In this document: piece by piece, positions 19,529 through 27,797 of the stretch
Layout: every line of letters starts with the position of its first letter
Numbering within the stretch: position 1 is the first letter of the stretch
NCBI GenBank assembly: GCA_937930675.1
Contig: CALHCC010000129.1
Coordinates: 1 to 38,458 of the forward strand
DNA: 38,458 bases
Direction: 5' to 3'
Source: an uncultured Flavobacteriaceae bacterium
Lineage (GTDB): Bacteria; Bacteroidota; Bacteroidia; Flavobacteriales; Flavobacteriaceae
The notes under the pieces: model-generated
The model's database searches: none
What the model saw: only the letters and a program-made list of their open reading frames with translations
What the model was told of the DNA's origin: nothing
Program-made: the position numbers and the translations under genes

Positions 19529-20539
19529 TTATTTTTTATTTTTTTTAAGGTACTTTTTAACTTCTTTTTTAGATAATTCTAAATCTCCATTTTTATCAAT
19601 CTTAGAAAAATCTACTTTTAAAGATTTTACAGTTGCTTCAGATTTCTCAATTTTATTGTTCTTATTCTTATCAAACCTAGAAAATAATTCTTTTTGTGTT
19701 AGTTTCTCGTAATTAAATCTAGGCTTTTTATTATAACTTTTCTTGTTATATTTCTTTTTAGCTTTATTTTTAAAGTCTTTTTTAGCACTACCTGCAACAG
19801 CTGGATATTTTTTCCATCTTTTAAAATCTTTAATTAACTCTTCTTTAGATAGTTTACCATCAGAGTTTTTATCAATTTTCTTGAAGTTTTTATACAATGG
19901 TTTTTGCTTTATTTCCTCTCCTTCAACAAATCCATTTTTGTCTTTGTCATTCCATTTAATAAAATTATTAACGTCTTTTTCTAACAAAGGGTGTACAGCA
20001 CCAGAATCTTCAGTTTCAGATTTAATCATGATAGGACCTTTTTTCCACCACTTCTTAAAATCTTGCGTTAGCTCATCTTTTGATAATTTATTATCAGAGT
20101 TTTTATCTATTTTAGAAAAGTTACGATACATATTTTTATCCTTTCCCTTAATTTCCTCTCCTTCAATAAAACCATTACCATTTGCATCGTTCCATTTAAC
20201 ATAATTATTAATATCTTTTATTAATAATGGATTTAAGTTAGATGTTACAGCTTTGTTTTCAACACTTGAGTTCGTGCTTTTATATTTCTTCCACTTTTTA
20301 AAAGTAGCTCTAACTTCATCTCTAGATAATTTGTTATCAGAATTCTTATCAACTTTAGCAAAACTTTTATACAAAGGTTTTGTTTTTATCTCTTCTGCCT
20401 CTAATGTTCCATTCTTGTTTTTATCATTCCATTTAAAAAAATTATTAACATCCTTTTCTAAAGTCAAGTTTTGTTGAGCAAAAGACCCTACAGAACTACA
20501 AACTGTAAAAGCTAACGCTGCTATTTTTAGTGATCTCAT
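19529..20539 (-). CDS. Secreted calcium-binding protein with eight EF-hand loops
   Basis: 336 residues with a signal peptide (MRSLKIAALAFTVCSSVGSFAQ). Eight 12-residue EF-hand loops can be placed: D39-E50, D64-E75, D118-E129, D145-E156, D198-E209, D223-E234, D290-E301 and D315-E326 (e.g. DKNKNGTLEAEE, DKNSDGKLSKEE). They form four pairs. The first three pairs sit in near-copies of an 80-residue unit (KDVNNFFKWNDKNKNG...FKKWKKY), and the fourth follows a Lys/Asn-rich linker (KKDFKNKAKKKYNKKSYNKK). Loops with Asn or Lys at coordinating places (DKNKNNKIEKSE) may bind weakly. No sorting domain or membrane anchor is visible, so it is probably periplasmic or released. It may be a calcium buffer or sensor. 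The high Lys content makes it strongly basic outside the loops. Confidence 0.92.
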   Translation of the reverse strand: MRSLKIAALAFTVCSSVGSFAQQNLTLEKDVNNFFKWNDKNKNGTLEAEEIKTKPLYKSFAKVDKNSDNKLSRDEVRATFKKWKKYKSTNSSVENKAVTSNLNPLLIKDINNYVKWNDANGNGFIEGEEIKGKDKNMYRNFSKIDKNSDNKLSKDELTQDFKKWWKKGPIMIKSETEDSGAVHPLLEKDVNNFIKWNDKDKNGFVEGEEIKQKPLYKNFKKIDKNSDGKLSKEELIKDFKRWKKYPAVAGSAKKDFKNKAKKKYNKKSYNKKPRFNYEKLTQKELFSRFDKNKNNKIEKSEATVKSLKVDFSKIDKNGDLELSKKEVKKYLKKNKK

Positions 20540-20567
20540 TCTTAATATATTTTTGATTATTTAGAGG

Positions 20568-20575
20568 CAAATATA
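20568..20575 (-). promoter_or_regulatory. -7 box (TATATTTG) of the EF-hand gene
   Basis: A minus-strand TAnnTTTG match 29 bases upstream of the ATG. The -33 element is not clear (TTTACG is nearest). Confidence 0.55.
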
Positions 20576-20710
20576 TTAATTTTTAGATTTATTCGTAAAC
20601 TTTTAAAAGGAAGTTTAATAAATATCCAACTAACTAAGCAACTATTTTAACAATAGTTTAAATAACATAGATGCTTAAGTATTTAATTTAATGTCTTGTA
20701 AGCTTTTCAA

Positions 20711-20718
20711 TACCTTTG
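20711..20718 (+). promoter_or_regulatory. -7 box (TACCTTTG) upstream of the msrB operon
   Basis: TAnnTTTG match 23 bases before the msrB ATG. No -33 TTG at ideal spacing was found, so the upstream half is unclear. Confidence 0.5.
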
Positions 20719-20741
20719 TCACTAAATAAAAAAACAGCCCT

Positions 20742-21188
20742 ATGCTTCATTGGAAAGACATTATTAATTTTTCTGTAAATGGAAATCCCATTCCTGATAC
20801 ACGAATAGAAAAATCTGAATTAGAGTGGAAAGAACTACTCACTCCTGAACAATTTAGAATCACACGAAAATTAGGTACAGAAATGCCTCATAGTGGTGCC
20901 TACTGTACCAGTTACGAAGCAGGGCAATACAATTGTGTATGCTGTAATAACGAATTGTTTGATTCTTCTATAAAATTTGAATCTGGAACAGGATGGCCTA
21001 GCTTTACACAACCCATAAAACAAAATGCCATTAAATACATAAAAGATAGCTCTCTTGGAATGGTTCGCGTAGAAATTCAATGCAATCAATGCGACAGTCA
21101 TTTAGGCCACGTTTTTCCTGATGGTCCAGAACCTAGTGGTTTGCGTTATTGTGTAAATTCAGAATCTTTAATAAAGAAAACGGCATGA
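20742..21188 (+). CDS. msrB: Peptide-methionine (R)-S-oxide reductase MsrB
   Basis: 148 residues. Family signatures: GTEMPHSGAY, CVCCNNELF and CNQCDSHLGHVFPDGP (two CxxC pairs for the structural zinc), FESGTGWPSF, and the catalytic Cys in LRYCVNSESL. It reduces methionine-R-sulfoxide in proteins using thioredoxin. No signal peptide, so cytoplasmic. First gene of a five-gene operon; the next gene, msrA, overlaps its stop by the ATGA arrangement. An N-terminal WKDIINFSVNGNPIPDTRIEKSELEW extension is common in flavobacterial MsrB. Confidence 0.96.
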   Translation: MLHWKDIINFSVNGNPIPDTRIEKSELEWKELLTPEQFRITRKLGTEMPHSGAYCTSYEAGQYNCVCCNNELFDSSIKFESGTGWPSFTQPIKQNAIKYIKDSSLGMVRVEIQCNQCDSHLGHVFPDGPEPSGLRYCVNSESLIKKTA

Positions 21189-21721
21189 CTAAAATAGAAC
21201 AAGCAACATTAGGTGCAGGATGCTTTTGGTGTGTAGAAGCTTTTTTTAACGAAATAAAAGGAGTCACCAAAGCTTGGTCTGGATACAGTGGAGGAAATGT
21301 ACCAGGTACTCCTACTTATAGAGAAGTATGTTCTGGTTTAACAGGACATGCAGAAGTAATACGTATTGAGTTTGACGCCAATATTATTTCTTACAAAGAA
21401 ATTTTAACATTGTTTTTTACCGCTCACGACCCTACTACACTAAACAGACAAGGTGCAGATAGTGGCACACAATACCGCTCTGTTATTTTTTATCATGATG
21501 AAGTACAAAAAGAAATTGCCACTACTATTATTAAAGAAGTGCAACCGTACTTTGACAATCCTGTGGTAACAGAAATAAGTCCACTTATCAATTATTTTGA
21601 TGCAGAACCTTATCATCAAGGGTATTACAAACAAAATCCAGATCAAGGATATTGTTCTGTAGTCGTAGGTCCTAAATTAAACAAGCTTAGAAAATTACAC
21701 GCAGATAAACTTAAAAATTAA
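21185..21721 (+). CDS. msrA: Peptide-methionine (S)-S-oxide reductase MsrA
   Basis: 178 residues from the ATG at 21185, which overlaps the msrB stop (ATGA). The track start at 21149 is non-ATG and lies inside msrB. The catalytic Cys is in GAGCFWCVEA, and the rest is canonical: GVTKAWSGYSGGNVPGTPTYREVCSGLTGHAEVIRIEFD, HDPTTLNRQGADSGTQYRSVIFYHDE, and FDAEPYHQGYYKQNPDQGYCSVVVGPKL. It reduces the S-epimer of methionine sulfoxide, complementing MsrB. The translational coupling implies fixed stoichiometry of the two reductases. Confidence 0.96.
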   Translation: MTKIEQATLGAGCFWCVEAFFNEIKGVTKAWSGYSGGNVPGTPTYREVCSGLTGHAEVIRIEFDANIISYKEILTLFFTAHDPTTLNRQGADSGTQYRSVIFYHDEVQKEIATTIIKEVQPYFDNPVVTEISPLINYFDAEPYHQGYYKQNPDQGYCSVVVGPKLNKLRKLHADKLKN

Positions 21722-21725
21722 CGAT

Positions 21726-22004
21726 TTGAGTCTAAAAAACGACATCCAAAATAAACAATACATACTTACAGTAAACAAAAAACAAGCGTGGATTGATTAT
21801 AAAACCAAAGAGAATAAGATCTACTTATTGCATACCGAAGTTCCTAAAGAACTAAGAGGACAAGGAATTGGTAAAAAATTAGTTACACAAACGCTACAAG
21901 CAATTCATAAAGAACAACTACATGTTGTACCTGTTTGTAGTTATGCAAAGGCTATTATTTCTAGAAATAAAGAGTTAAACGATTTATTAACTCCTATTTC
22001 TTAA
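21726..22004 (+). CDS. Small GNAT-like acetyltransferase (YjdJ/NATD1 type)
   Basis: 92 residues, starting at TTG four bases after msrA. The signature HTEVPKELRGQGIGKKLVTQTLQ is the acetyl-CoA loop (Q/RxxGxG/A) of the single-domain GNAT proteins with the 'HTEVp.elrG.GigskLv' pattern. VVPVCSYAKAII matches their C-terminal 'v.P.Cpfv..yi' motif. Acceptor unknown. No upstream in-frame ATG exists, and the first internal ATG would lose the acetyl-CoA loop, so TTG is the best start. Its place inside a methionine-sulfoxide-repair operon is notable. Confidence 0.85.
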   Translation: MSLKNDIQNKQYILTVNKKQAWIDYKTKENKIYLLHTEVPKELRGQGIGKKLVTQTLQAIHKEQLHVVPVCSYAKAIISRNKELNDLLTPIS

Positions 22005-22025
22005 AACTATTTATACTTTGGTACT

Positions 22026-23567
22026 ATGAAATTAAACATTCAAAATTCTTTTACAGAAGAATTACCTGCAGATGCAAATCTTGAGAATTTTACAAGACAA
22101 GTACATCATGCCTGTTTTTCATGGGTAACTCCTACAAAAACCAAAGCACCAAAACTAATTCATGTAAACACTAAAGTTGCAGAAGATTTAGGATTTGAAC
22201 AAGATGATATTTTAAGTCCTAATTTCTTAAACATTGTTACAGGAAATACCATTTACCCAAACACCTCTCCCTATGCAATGTGTTATGGAGGTCATCAATT
22301 TGGAAATTGGGCAGGACAGTTGGGTGATGGTAGAGCCATTAATTTATTTCAAGTACAAACAACTAAATTACACACCCTACAATTAAAAGGAGCTGGAAAA
22401 ACTCCTTATTCTAGAACCGCAGATGGTCTGGCTGTATTGCGATCTTCTGTAAGAGAATACCTATGTGCAGAAGCCATGCACCATTTAGGAATTCCTACTA
22501 CTCGATCTTTATCCTTAAGTTTATCTGGAGATCAAGTGTTAAGAGATGTATTGTATAATGGTAATCCTGAATACGAACAAGGGGCCATTGTAGGTAGAGT
22601 TGCCGAAAGTTTTATTCGTTTTGGTAATTTTCAATTATTTGCTTCTAAAAACGATAAAACTACGTTAGCTGCCTTAATCAATTATACCATACGCACTCAT
22701 TTTCCTAACTTAAAAGAAAACGATACTGATAGTTACGCACAACTATTTCAAGAAATTGTAAATGCCTCAGTTACCATGGTTGTGCATTGGCAGCGTGTTG
22801 GTTTTGTACACGGAGTAATGAATACAGATAACATGTCTATACTAGGCTTAACCATTGATTATGGTCCTTATGGATGGTTAGACAATTATGATCCTGATTG
22901 GACTCCCAACACCACAGACAAACAAAACCGCCGTTACCGATATGGACAGCAACCCAATATTGGATTGTGGAATTTATACCAATTGGCCAATACTTTTTAT
23001 ACATTAACAGAAGATGCCAAACCTTTAGAAAAAGCTTTAAATAGTTACAAAACACAATTTGAAGCTGAAAATTTAAAAATGATGTGTGCCAAAATAGGTG
23101 TTTTTACTCCTAACAAACAAGATTATATTCTGATTCAATCTTTAGAAACCAATTTAAAGTTAACAGAAACGGATATGACCTTGTTTTTTAGATTGTTAGC
23201 CAAAGCAACTACTATTGAAGATTGCATTGTTGCTTTTTACACTCCACAACATTTAAAAGGAGAAATTTTAGCAGAATGGCAGGCATGGTTTTTACAATAC
23301 CAAACCAGACTTGAACAAGAAACCCTATCTAAAAAAGATAGAATTGCAAAAATGAATTTGGTAAACCCAAAATACGTATTAAGAAATTATATGTCTCAAT
23401 TAGCCATAGAAGCAGCAGAAAAAAATGATTATAGCCTTATTGATGAGTTGTTTACACTAATACAAAACCCTTACGACGAACAACCCAAATACGAAAAATG
23501 GTTTGCCAAAAGGCCCGATTGGGCAAAACACAAAATAGGTTGTTCTATGCTAAGCTGTAGTTCTTAA
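22026..23567 (+). CDS. selO: SelO-type protein adenylyltransferase (YdiU family)
   Basis: 513 residues. The pseudokinase-fold AMPylator SelO is recognised by YAMCYGGHQFGNWAGQLGDGRA, LQLKGAGKTPYSRTADGLAVLRSSVREYLCAEAMHHLGIPTTRSL (Lys121 area), and the active-site motifs GFVHGVMNTDNMS and LTIDYGPYGWLD. The C-terminus KHKIGCSMLSCSS carries the conserved terminal Cys pattern (selenocysteine in some animals). SelO transfers AMP from ATP to Ser/Thr/Tyr of target proteins and affects protein glutathionylation under oxidative stress. It lies between msrA genes, 21 bases after the GNAT gene, with the second msrA beginning directly after its stop. All visible catalytic motifs are intact. Confidence 0.96.
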   Translation: MKLNIQNSFTEELPADANLENFTRQVHHACFSWVTPTKTKAPKLIHVNTKVAEDLGFEQDDILSPNFLNIVTGNTIYPNTSPYAMCYGGHQFGNWAGQLGDGRAINLFQVQTTKLHTLQLKGAGKTPYSRTADGLAVLRSSVREYLCAEAMHHLGIPTTRSLSLSLSGDQVLRDVLYNGNPEYEQGAIVGRVAESFIRFGNFQLFASKNDKTTLAALINYTIRTHFPNLKENDTDSYAQLFQEIVNASVTMVVHWQRVGFVHGVMNTDNMSILGLTIDYGPYGWLDNYDPDWTPNTTDKQNRRYRYGQQPNIGLWNLYQLANTFYTLTEDAKPLEKALNSYKTQFEAENLKMMCAKIGVFTPNKQDYILIQSLETNLKLTETDMTLFFRLLAKATTIEDCIVAFYTPQHLKGEILAEWQAWFLQYQTRLEQETLSKKDRIAKMNLVNPKYVLRNYMSQLAIEAAEKNDYSLIDELFTLIQNPYDEQPKYEKWFAKRPDWAKHKIGCSMLSCSS

Positions 23568-24080
23568 ATGATGGAGAAAATAGGATTTGGAGGAGGATGT
23601 CACTGGTGTACAGAAGCTATGTATACTTTTTTAATTGGCGTATCTAAAGTAGATCAAGGATATATTCGTTCTACTGATAAAAACAACTATTTTTCAGAAG
23701 CTATTATAGTGCATTTTGATAGCTCAAAAATTTCTTTACAAACCTTAATACACATCCATTTATTAACTCACAAAAGTACAGTAGAACATTCTTTTAGAAC
23801 AAAGTACAGATCTGCTGTTTACTATTTTAATGAATACCAAGCCCAACAAGCATCAAATAGTATACAGCAACTACAGTCTGAATTTACAGATGTTATTATT
23901 ACAAAAGTCTTAACTTTTTCAGAATTTAAATCTTCTAGAGAAGAATTACTAAATTATTACCAAAAAGACAACAACAAGCCTTTTTGTACTACGTATATAG
24001 ACCCTAAGTTAAAAATGCTACTTTCTAAATTTAGCAAACACATAAAACCTTTGGAATTAACACATTTACGATCTTCTTAA
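23568..24080 (+). CDS. Divergent MsrA-family protein
   Basis: 170 residues. The MsrA fold is recognised by GFGGGCHWCTEAMYTFLIGVSKVDQGY, VHFDSSKISLQTLIHIHLLTHKST, and FRTKYRSAVYYFNEYQAQQA. The active-site motif reads GCHWC, with His replacing the Phe of GCFWC; the nucleophilic Cys is kept. It lacks the usual GYxGG...Y region ('GYIRSTDKNNYFSEAI') and the canonical 'EPYHQxYYxxNP' block, having LLNYYQKDNNKPFCTTYIDPKL instead. ATG directly abuts the selO stop (TAA ATG), so the two are coupled. It may reduce a different sulfoxide, or serve SelO. The function is inferred only from family and context. Confidence 0.85.
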   Translation: MMEKIGFGGGCHWCTEAMYTFLIGVSKVDQGYIRSTDKNNYFSEAIIVHFDSSKISLQTLIHIHLLTHKSTVEHSFRTKYRSAVYYFNEYQAQQASNSIQQLQSEFTDVIITKVLTFSEFKSSREELLNYYQKDNNKPFCTTYIDPKLKMLLSKFSKHIKPLELTHLRSS

Positions 24081-24087
24081 ATTACAC

Positions 24088-24126
24088 AAAAAAAAGCCTC
24101 TACAACATTTTGTAAAGGCTTTTTTT
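24088..24126. terminator. Bidirectional terminator between selO operon and valS
   Basis: Stem aaaaaagcctctacaa / ttgtaaaggctttttt (one internal mismatch), loop catt, flanked by A-run and T-run between convergent genes. Confidence 0.88.
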
Positions 24127-24149
24127 AATACAATATTATTATGTATGAA

Positions 24150-26783
24150 TTAACTTAAAGCAGCTAAACTTGCTTTAATCGTTTCTATTTTTGCCAAAGC
24201 ATCTGCTTCTTTTTTACGTTCCCCTACAATTACTTTTTCGGGTGCATTGTTTACAAAACGCTCATTACTTAACTTCTTTTGTACAGATATTAAGAAACCT
24301 TCTGTGTATTTTAACTCTTCATTTAATTTTGCCAATTCAGCCTCTACATCAATAGCTCCAGACATGGGTACAAAATATTCATTAGACTTAACACGGAAAC
24401 TTAAAGCTCCATCTACAGCAGCATCTACATAAGATAGTGTTTCTACATTCCCCATTTTTGAAATTACCGTATCAAAACTATCAGAAATAGCGTCGTTGTT
24501 TACTACTGATAAATGAATTGTTTCTTTAAAAGATATGTTTTTATCTTTTCTAATGGTTCTAATTCCTGAAATTACCTCAGAAGCAATCTCAAAATCTTTG
24601 ATAATTTGCTCATCAAAAGCAACAGCTTTAGGATATTTAGCAACAATTAAAGCTTCTTCTGTAGAACGCTCTGCAATTAACTGCCACACCTCCTCTGTTA
24701 AGTGAGGCATAAACGGATGTAATATTTTTAAATTGTCTTCTAAAATAGCGATTACTTCTTTGTACGTAACAGCATCCATAGGCGTTCCAAAAGACGGTTT
24801 TACCATTTCTAAGAACCAAGCACAAAAATCATCCCACACCAATTTATAGATACTCATTAAAGAATCACTCAATCTATATACTTCAAAATTGGCATCAATC
24901 TCAGCCAATATTTTTTGGAATTTGGCTTTGTACCAGTTTATCGCAATTTTAGATGCTTCTGGCTGTGCTTCTGTTTTAGAAACTTCCCAACCTTTAATCA
25001 ACTTAAAGGCATTCCAAATTTTACTCGTAAACTTTTGTCCTTGTGCACATAAATCTTCATCAAACATTAAGTCGTTACCTGCTGCTGCTGATAATAACAA
25101 TCCTACACGAACTCCATCTGCTCCGTATTGCTTCATTAATTCAATAGGATCTGGAGAATTCCCTAAAGATTTAGACATCTTACGTCTTTGCTTATCTCTT
25201 ACAATTCCTGTAAAGTACACGTTACTAAATGGTTTGGCTTGCTTAAACTCATAACCAGCAAATACCATACGCGCTACCCAAAAGAAAATAATATCAGGTC
25301 CGGTAACCAAATCGTTGGTAGGATAATAATAGTTAATTTCTTCGTTATCTGGATGGTTAATTCCATCAAAAACAGAAATAGGCCACAACCAAGACGAGAA
25401 CCAGGTATCTAATGCATCTGAATCTTGTTTTAAATCTAAAACGGTTAAATTTTCATTTCCAGTTTTTTCTTTCGCTAAAACAATAGCATCTTCTATAGAT
25501 TCTGCCACTACAAAATCCTCTACTCCTTCTCCATAGAAAAAGGCAGGTATTTGGTGTCCCCACCATAATTGGCGAGAAATATTCCAGTCTCTAATATTCT
25601 CTAACCAATGACGATAAGTGTTGTTGTAACGTTTAGGATACAATTTTATTTCTTCGTCTTTTAGCACTGCATCTAACGCAGGTTTTACCATATCTTCCAT
25701 ACGTAAAAACCACTGAGCAGAGATTTTAGGTTCTATAACCGCTTTTGTTCTCTCGGAAGTACCCACTTTATGCATGTGCTGCTCTACTTTTACCAAAGCA
25801 CCGCTTTCTTCTAACTCCTTTGTAATTTCTTTACGAACTACAAATCTGTCTTTTCCTTGGTAATGTAACCCTTGTTCGTTTAACGTAGCATCATCATTTA
25901 AAATATCTATAACTTCTAAATGGTGCTTCTCTCCTATTTCTTTGTCATTAGGATCGTGAGCAGGTGTTATTTTTAAACATCCTGTTCCAAATTCCATATC
26001 TACATACTCATCTTCAATAATAGGAATTACTCTATTTGCAATCGGTAAAATAACGTTCTTACCTTTTAAATGTGTGTATCTTTCATCACTAGGATTGATA
26101 CAAACAGCTGTATCTCCTAATAAGGTTTCTGGACGTGTTGTAGCCACCGTAACCACTTCATCTGATCCTTCTACTTTGTAGTTGATATGATAAAAGTTCC
26201 CTTGTTTTTCTTCGTAAATTACTTCCTCGTCAGACAAGGTCGTTTTGGCTTCAGGATCCCAGTTCACCATACGGTAACCTCTATAGATATCTCCTTTTTT
26301 GTATAAATCCACAAAAATTTTAGCAACTGCTTTACTTAAATCTGGATCCATGGTAAATTTGGTTCTATCCCAATCACAAGAAGCTCCTAGTTTTTTTAGC
26401 TGCTCTAAAATAATGCCTCCGTGCTTTTCTGTCCACTCCCAACAGTGTTTTAAAAATTCATCACGAGTTAAATCTTCTTTATTAATTCCTTCTGCTTTTA
26501 ACTTAGCCACTACTTTAGCTTCTGTAGCAATAGAAGCATGATCGGTACCAGGTACCCAACAAGCATTGTAACCTCTTAAACGTGCACGTCTAATTAATAC
26601 ATCTTGAATGGTATTGTTTAGCATGTGTCCCATATGCAAGACTCCTGTTACATTGGGTGGAGGAATTACAATGGTGTAAGGCTCTTTATTATTTGGTGTA
26701 GAATGGAAATACTTGTTTTCCATCCAGTAATCGTACCATTTCTCTTCTACTGCAGTTGCATTGTATTTATTAGGAATACTCAT
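24150..26783 (-). CDS. valS: Valyl-tRNA synthetase
   Basis: 877 residues, the standard length for bacterial ValRS. Class I signatures: HMGH (50-53) in [18 protein letters not shown] and KMSKS (535-539) in [27 protein letters not shown] follows the first motif, and the editing domain carries [34 protein letters not shown], the anticodon-binding domain, and a C-terminal coiled coil ([40 protein letters not shown]) complete it. It charges tRNA-Val and is essential. It is divergent from the DUF1573 gene. Confidence 0.98.
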   Translation of the reverse strand: MSIPNKYNATAVEEKWYDYWMENKYFHSTPNNKEPYTIVIPPPNVTGVLHMGHMLNNTIQDVLIRRARLRGYNACWVPGTDHASIATEAKVVAKLKAEGINKEDLTRDEFLKHCWEWTEKHGGIILEQLKKLGASCDWDRTKFTMDPDLSKAVAKIFVDLYKKGDIYRGYRMVNWDPEAKTTLSDEEVIYEEKQGNFYHINYKVEGSDEVVTVATTRPETLLGDTAVCINPSDERYTHLKGKNVILPIANRVIPIIEDEYVDMEFGTGCLKITPAHDPNDKEIGEKHHLEVIDILNDDATLNEQGLHYQGKDRFVVRKEITKELEESGALVKVEQHMHKVGTSERTKAVIEPKISAQWFLRMEDMVKPALDAVLKDEEIKLYPKRYNNTYRHWLENIRDWNISRQLWWGHQIPAFFYGEGVEDFVVAESIEDAIVLAKEKTGNENLTVLDLKQDSDALDTWFSSWLWPISVFDGINHPDNEEINYYYPTNDLVTGPDIIFFWVARMVFAGYEFKQAKPFSNVYFTGIVRDKQRRKMSKSLGNSPDPIELMKQYGADGVRVGLLLSAAAGNDLMFDEDLCAQGQKFTSKIWNAFKLIKGWEVSKTEAQPEASKIAINWYKAKFQKILAEIDANFEVYRLSDSLMSIYKLVWDDFCAWFLEMVKPSFGTPMDAVTYKEVIAILEDNLKILHPFMPHLTEEVWQLIAERSTEEALIVAKYPKAVAFDEQIIKDFEIASEVISGIRTIRKDKNISFKETIHLSVVNNDAISDSFDTVISKMGNVETLSYVDAAVDGALSFRVKSNEYFVPMSGAIDVEAELAKLNEELKYTEGFLISVQKKLSNERFVNNAPEKVIVGERKKEADALAKIETIKASLAALS

Positions 26784-26812
26784 GTATTGATTTTATTAAA
26801 TAATCAGGGGCT

Positions 26813-26840
26813 CAAAAGTACAAATATCCTTAATACCAAA
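26813..26840 (-). promoter_or_regulatory. Promoter of valS
   Basis: Minus-strand TTTG (26837-26840), 16 bases, then TACTTTTG (26813-26820), a perfect TAnnTTTG box 29 bases before the ATG. The spacing is a little short. Confidence 0.55.
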
Positions 26841-26859
26841 AAAAAATATGGTATAGTTA

Positions 26860-26890
26860 TTGAAAGTTTAATTATTAAAATTTATTTTTA
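26860..26890 (+). promoter_or_regulatory. Probable promoter of the DUF1573 gene
   Basis: TTG (26860-26862), 20 bases, then TATTTTTA (26883-26890), one base off the TAnnTTTG consensus, 16 bases before the ATG. Confidence 0.4.
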
Positions 26891-26906
26891 TCAAAAATTA
26901 AACAAC

Positions 26907-27308
26907 ATGAAGAAATTAGCATTTATCTTATGTATGGTGTTTGCACCCATGGTATCTTTTGCACAACATGCAACTGCAAAAACAGACAACACTTTAAAAC
27001 CTACTTTTGAATTTGAAACGGAAGTTATTGATTATGGAAAAATAGCCCATAATGCAGACGGTGTTCGTTATTTTAGATTTACCAATGTAGGTAGTGCTCC
27101 TTTAATTATTAAAAGTGTTAAAGGAAGTTGTGGGTGTACCGTACCTACAAAACCAGAAGAGCCTATTATGCCAGGACAAGCTGGAGAAATTAAAGTAAAA
27201 TATGCAACGAATCGTATTGGTAGATTTACAAAATCTGTAACCATTGTTTCTAACGCAACTAAACAGCCTAAAGTGGTTAAAATTAAAGGGGAAGTTTTAA
27301 AAAACTAA
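26907..27308 (+). CDS. DUF1573 domain secreted protein
   Basis: 133 residues from the ATG at 26907. The track's upstream extension to 26625 runs antisense through valS and is not supported. Signal peptide MKKLAFILCMVFAPMVSFAQ. The DUF1573 core is FEFETEVIDYGKIAHNADGVRYFRFTNVGSAPLIIKSVKGSCGCTVPTKPEEPIMPGQAGEIKVKY, an immunoglobulin-like fold with the conserved GSCGCT. Periplasmic or surface location; function unknown in the family. Single gene ended by a strong terminator. Confidence 0.93.
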   Translation: MKKLAFILCMVFAPMVSFAQHATAKTDNTLKPTFEFETEVIDYGKIAHNADGVRYFRFTNVGSAPLIIKSVKGSCGCTVPTKPEEPIMPGQAGEIKVKYATNRIGRFTKSVTIVSNATKQPKVVKIKGEVLKN

Positions 27309-27328
27309 TTCTTAATAAAAATTCTAAT

Positions 27329-27364
27329 AAAAAAGCTCCTTAATAAATTTTAAGGAGCTTTTTT
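27329..27364. terminator. Strong bidirectional terminator after the DUF1573 gene
   Basis: Stem aaaaaagctccttaa / ttaaggagctttttt (15 bp) with a 5-6-base loop. It serves the DUF1573 gene and the convergent small gene at 27384. Confidence 0.92.
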
Positions 27365-27383
27365 ATTATGATATGATTTGTAT

Positions 27384-27644
27384 TTAAACGCAATCACAAC
27401 TAAAGAAATCATCTGTATAATAAGGGGATATATCATGATCTACACTATGAATTCTTGTAATTGGTATTTCTAAACCACTTTTTAAGATCACTATTTTTTC
27501 ATCTTCTACATCTCCTGTAATTCTTGCAATAGAATCTTTAATGTTTTTTCTGTTTCCTAATTCATCAAAATAATTGATGTCATTTTCAGGTCTACTACCC
27601 GCTTCTACCATCAATATAAATGAATATTTAGAAGAATTTTCCAT
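27384..27644 (-). CDS. Small conserved hypothetical protein
   Basis: 86 residues, acidic, no signal or membrane segment. MENSSKYSFILMVEAGSRPENDINYFDELGNRKNIKDSIARITGDVEDEKIVILKSGLEIPITRIHSVDHDISPYYTDDFFSCDCV. The regular alternation (ARITGDVEDEKIVILKSGLEIPITRIHSVD) suggests a small beta barrel, and the end is a CDC motif. I recognise no family. It is likely real: AUG start, end directly before a shared terminator, spacing with the divergent aminotransferase gene. Function not assigned. Confidence 0.65.
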   Translation of the reverse strand: MENSSKYSFILMVEAGSRPENDINYFDELGNRKNIKDSIARITGDVEDEKIVILKSGLEIPITRIHSVDHDISPYYTDDFFSCDCV

Positions 27645-27736
27645 AATTTTTTATGTTTAAGTATTATTATTTTTTATAAAGTCGTAGTTACAAGTTTAAA
27701 CATACAAAAACAAATTGATAAACAATAAAATAGTTC

Positions 27737-27769
27737 TTGCAATAACAAAAATTGATTTTTGTACTTTTG
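27737..27769 (+). promoter_or_regulatory. Promoter of the aminotransferase gene
   Basis: TTG (27737-27739), 22 bases, then a perfect TACTTTTG (27762-27769), 28 bases before the ATG at 27798. It contradicts the track start at 27759, which lies upstream of the box. Confidence 0.65.
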
Positions 27770-27797
27770 TTTCCCAATTTTAAATAAAACAGATAAC

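Noticed and set aside
19850-20350. Recurring 17-20-base DNA repeats (ttatcagagtttttatc) suggesting a CRISPR or tandem repeat
   Set aside because: They encode the EF-hand loops DKNSDxKLS; spacing and frame follow the protein repeat, not a CRISPR.
19743-20477. Plus-strand ORFs opposite the EF-hand gene
   Set aside because: They repeat because the EF-hand gene repeats. Their sequence (LLSEFLSILxKLxY) is the antisense of the loops.
26625-26906. N-terminal extension of the ORF 26625-27308
   Set aside because: It is antisense to valS. The ATG at 26907 gives a proper signal peptide and the DUF1573 domain begins right after it.
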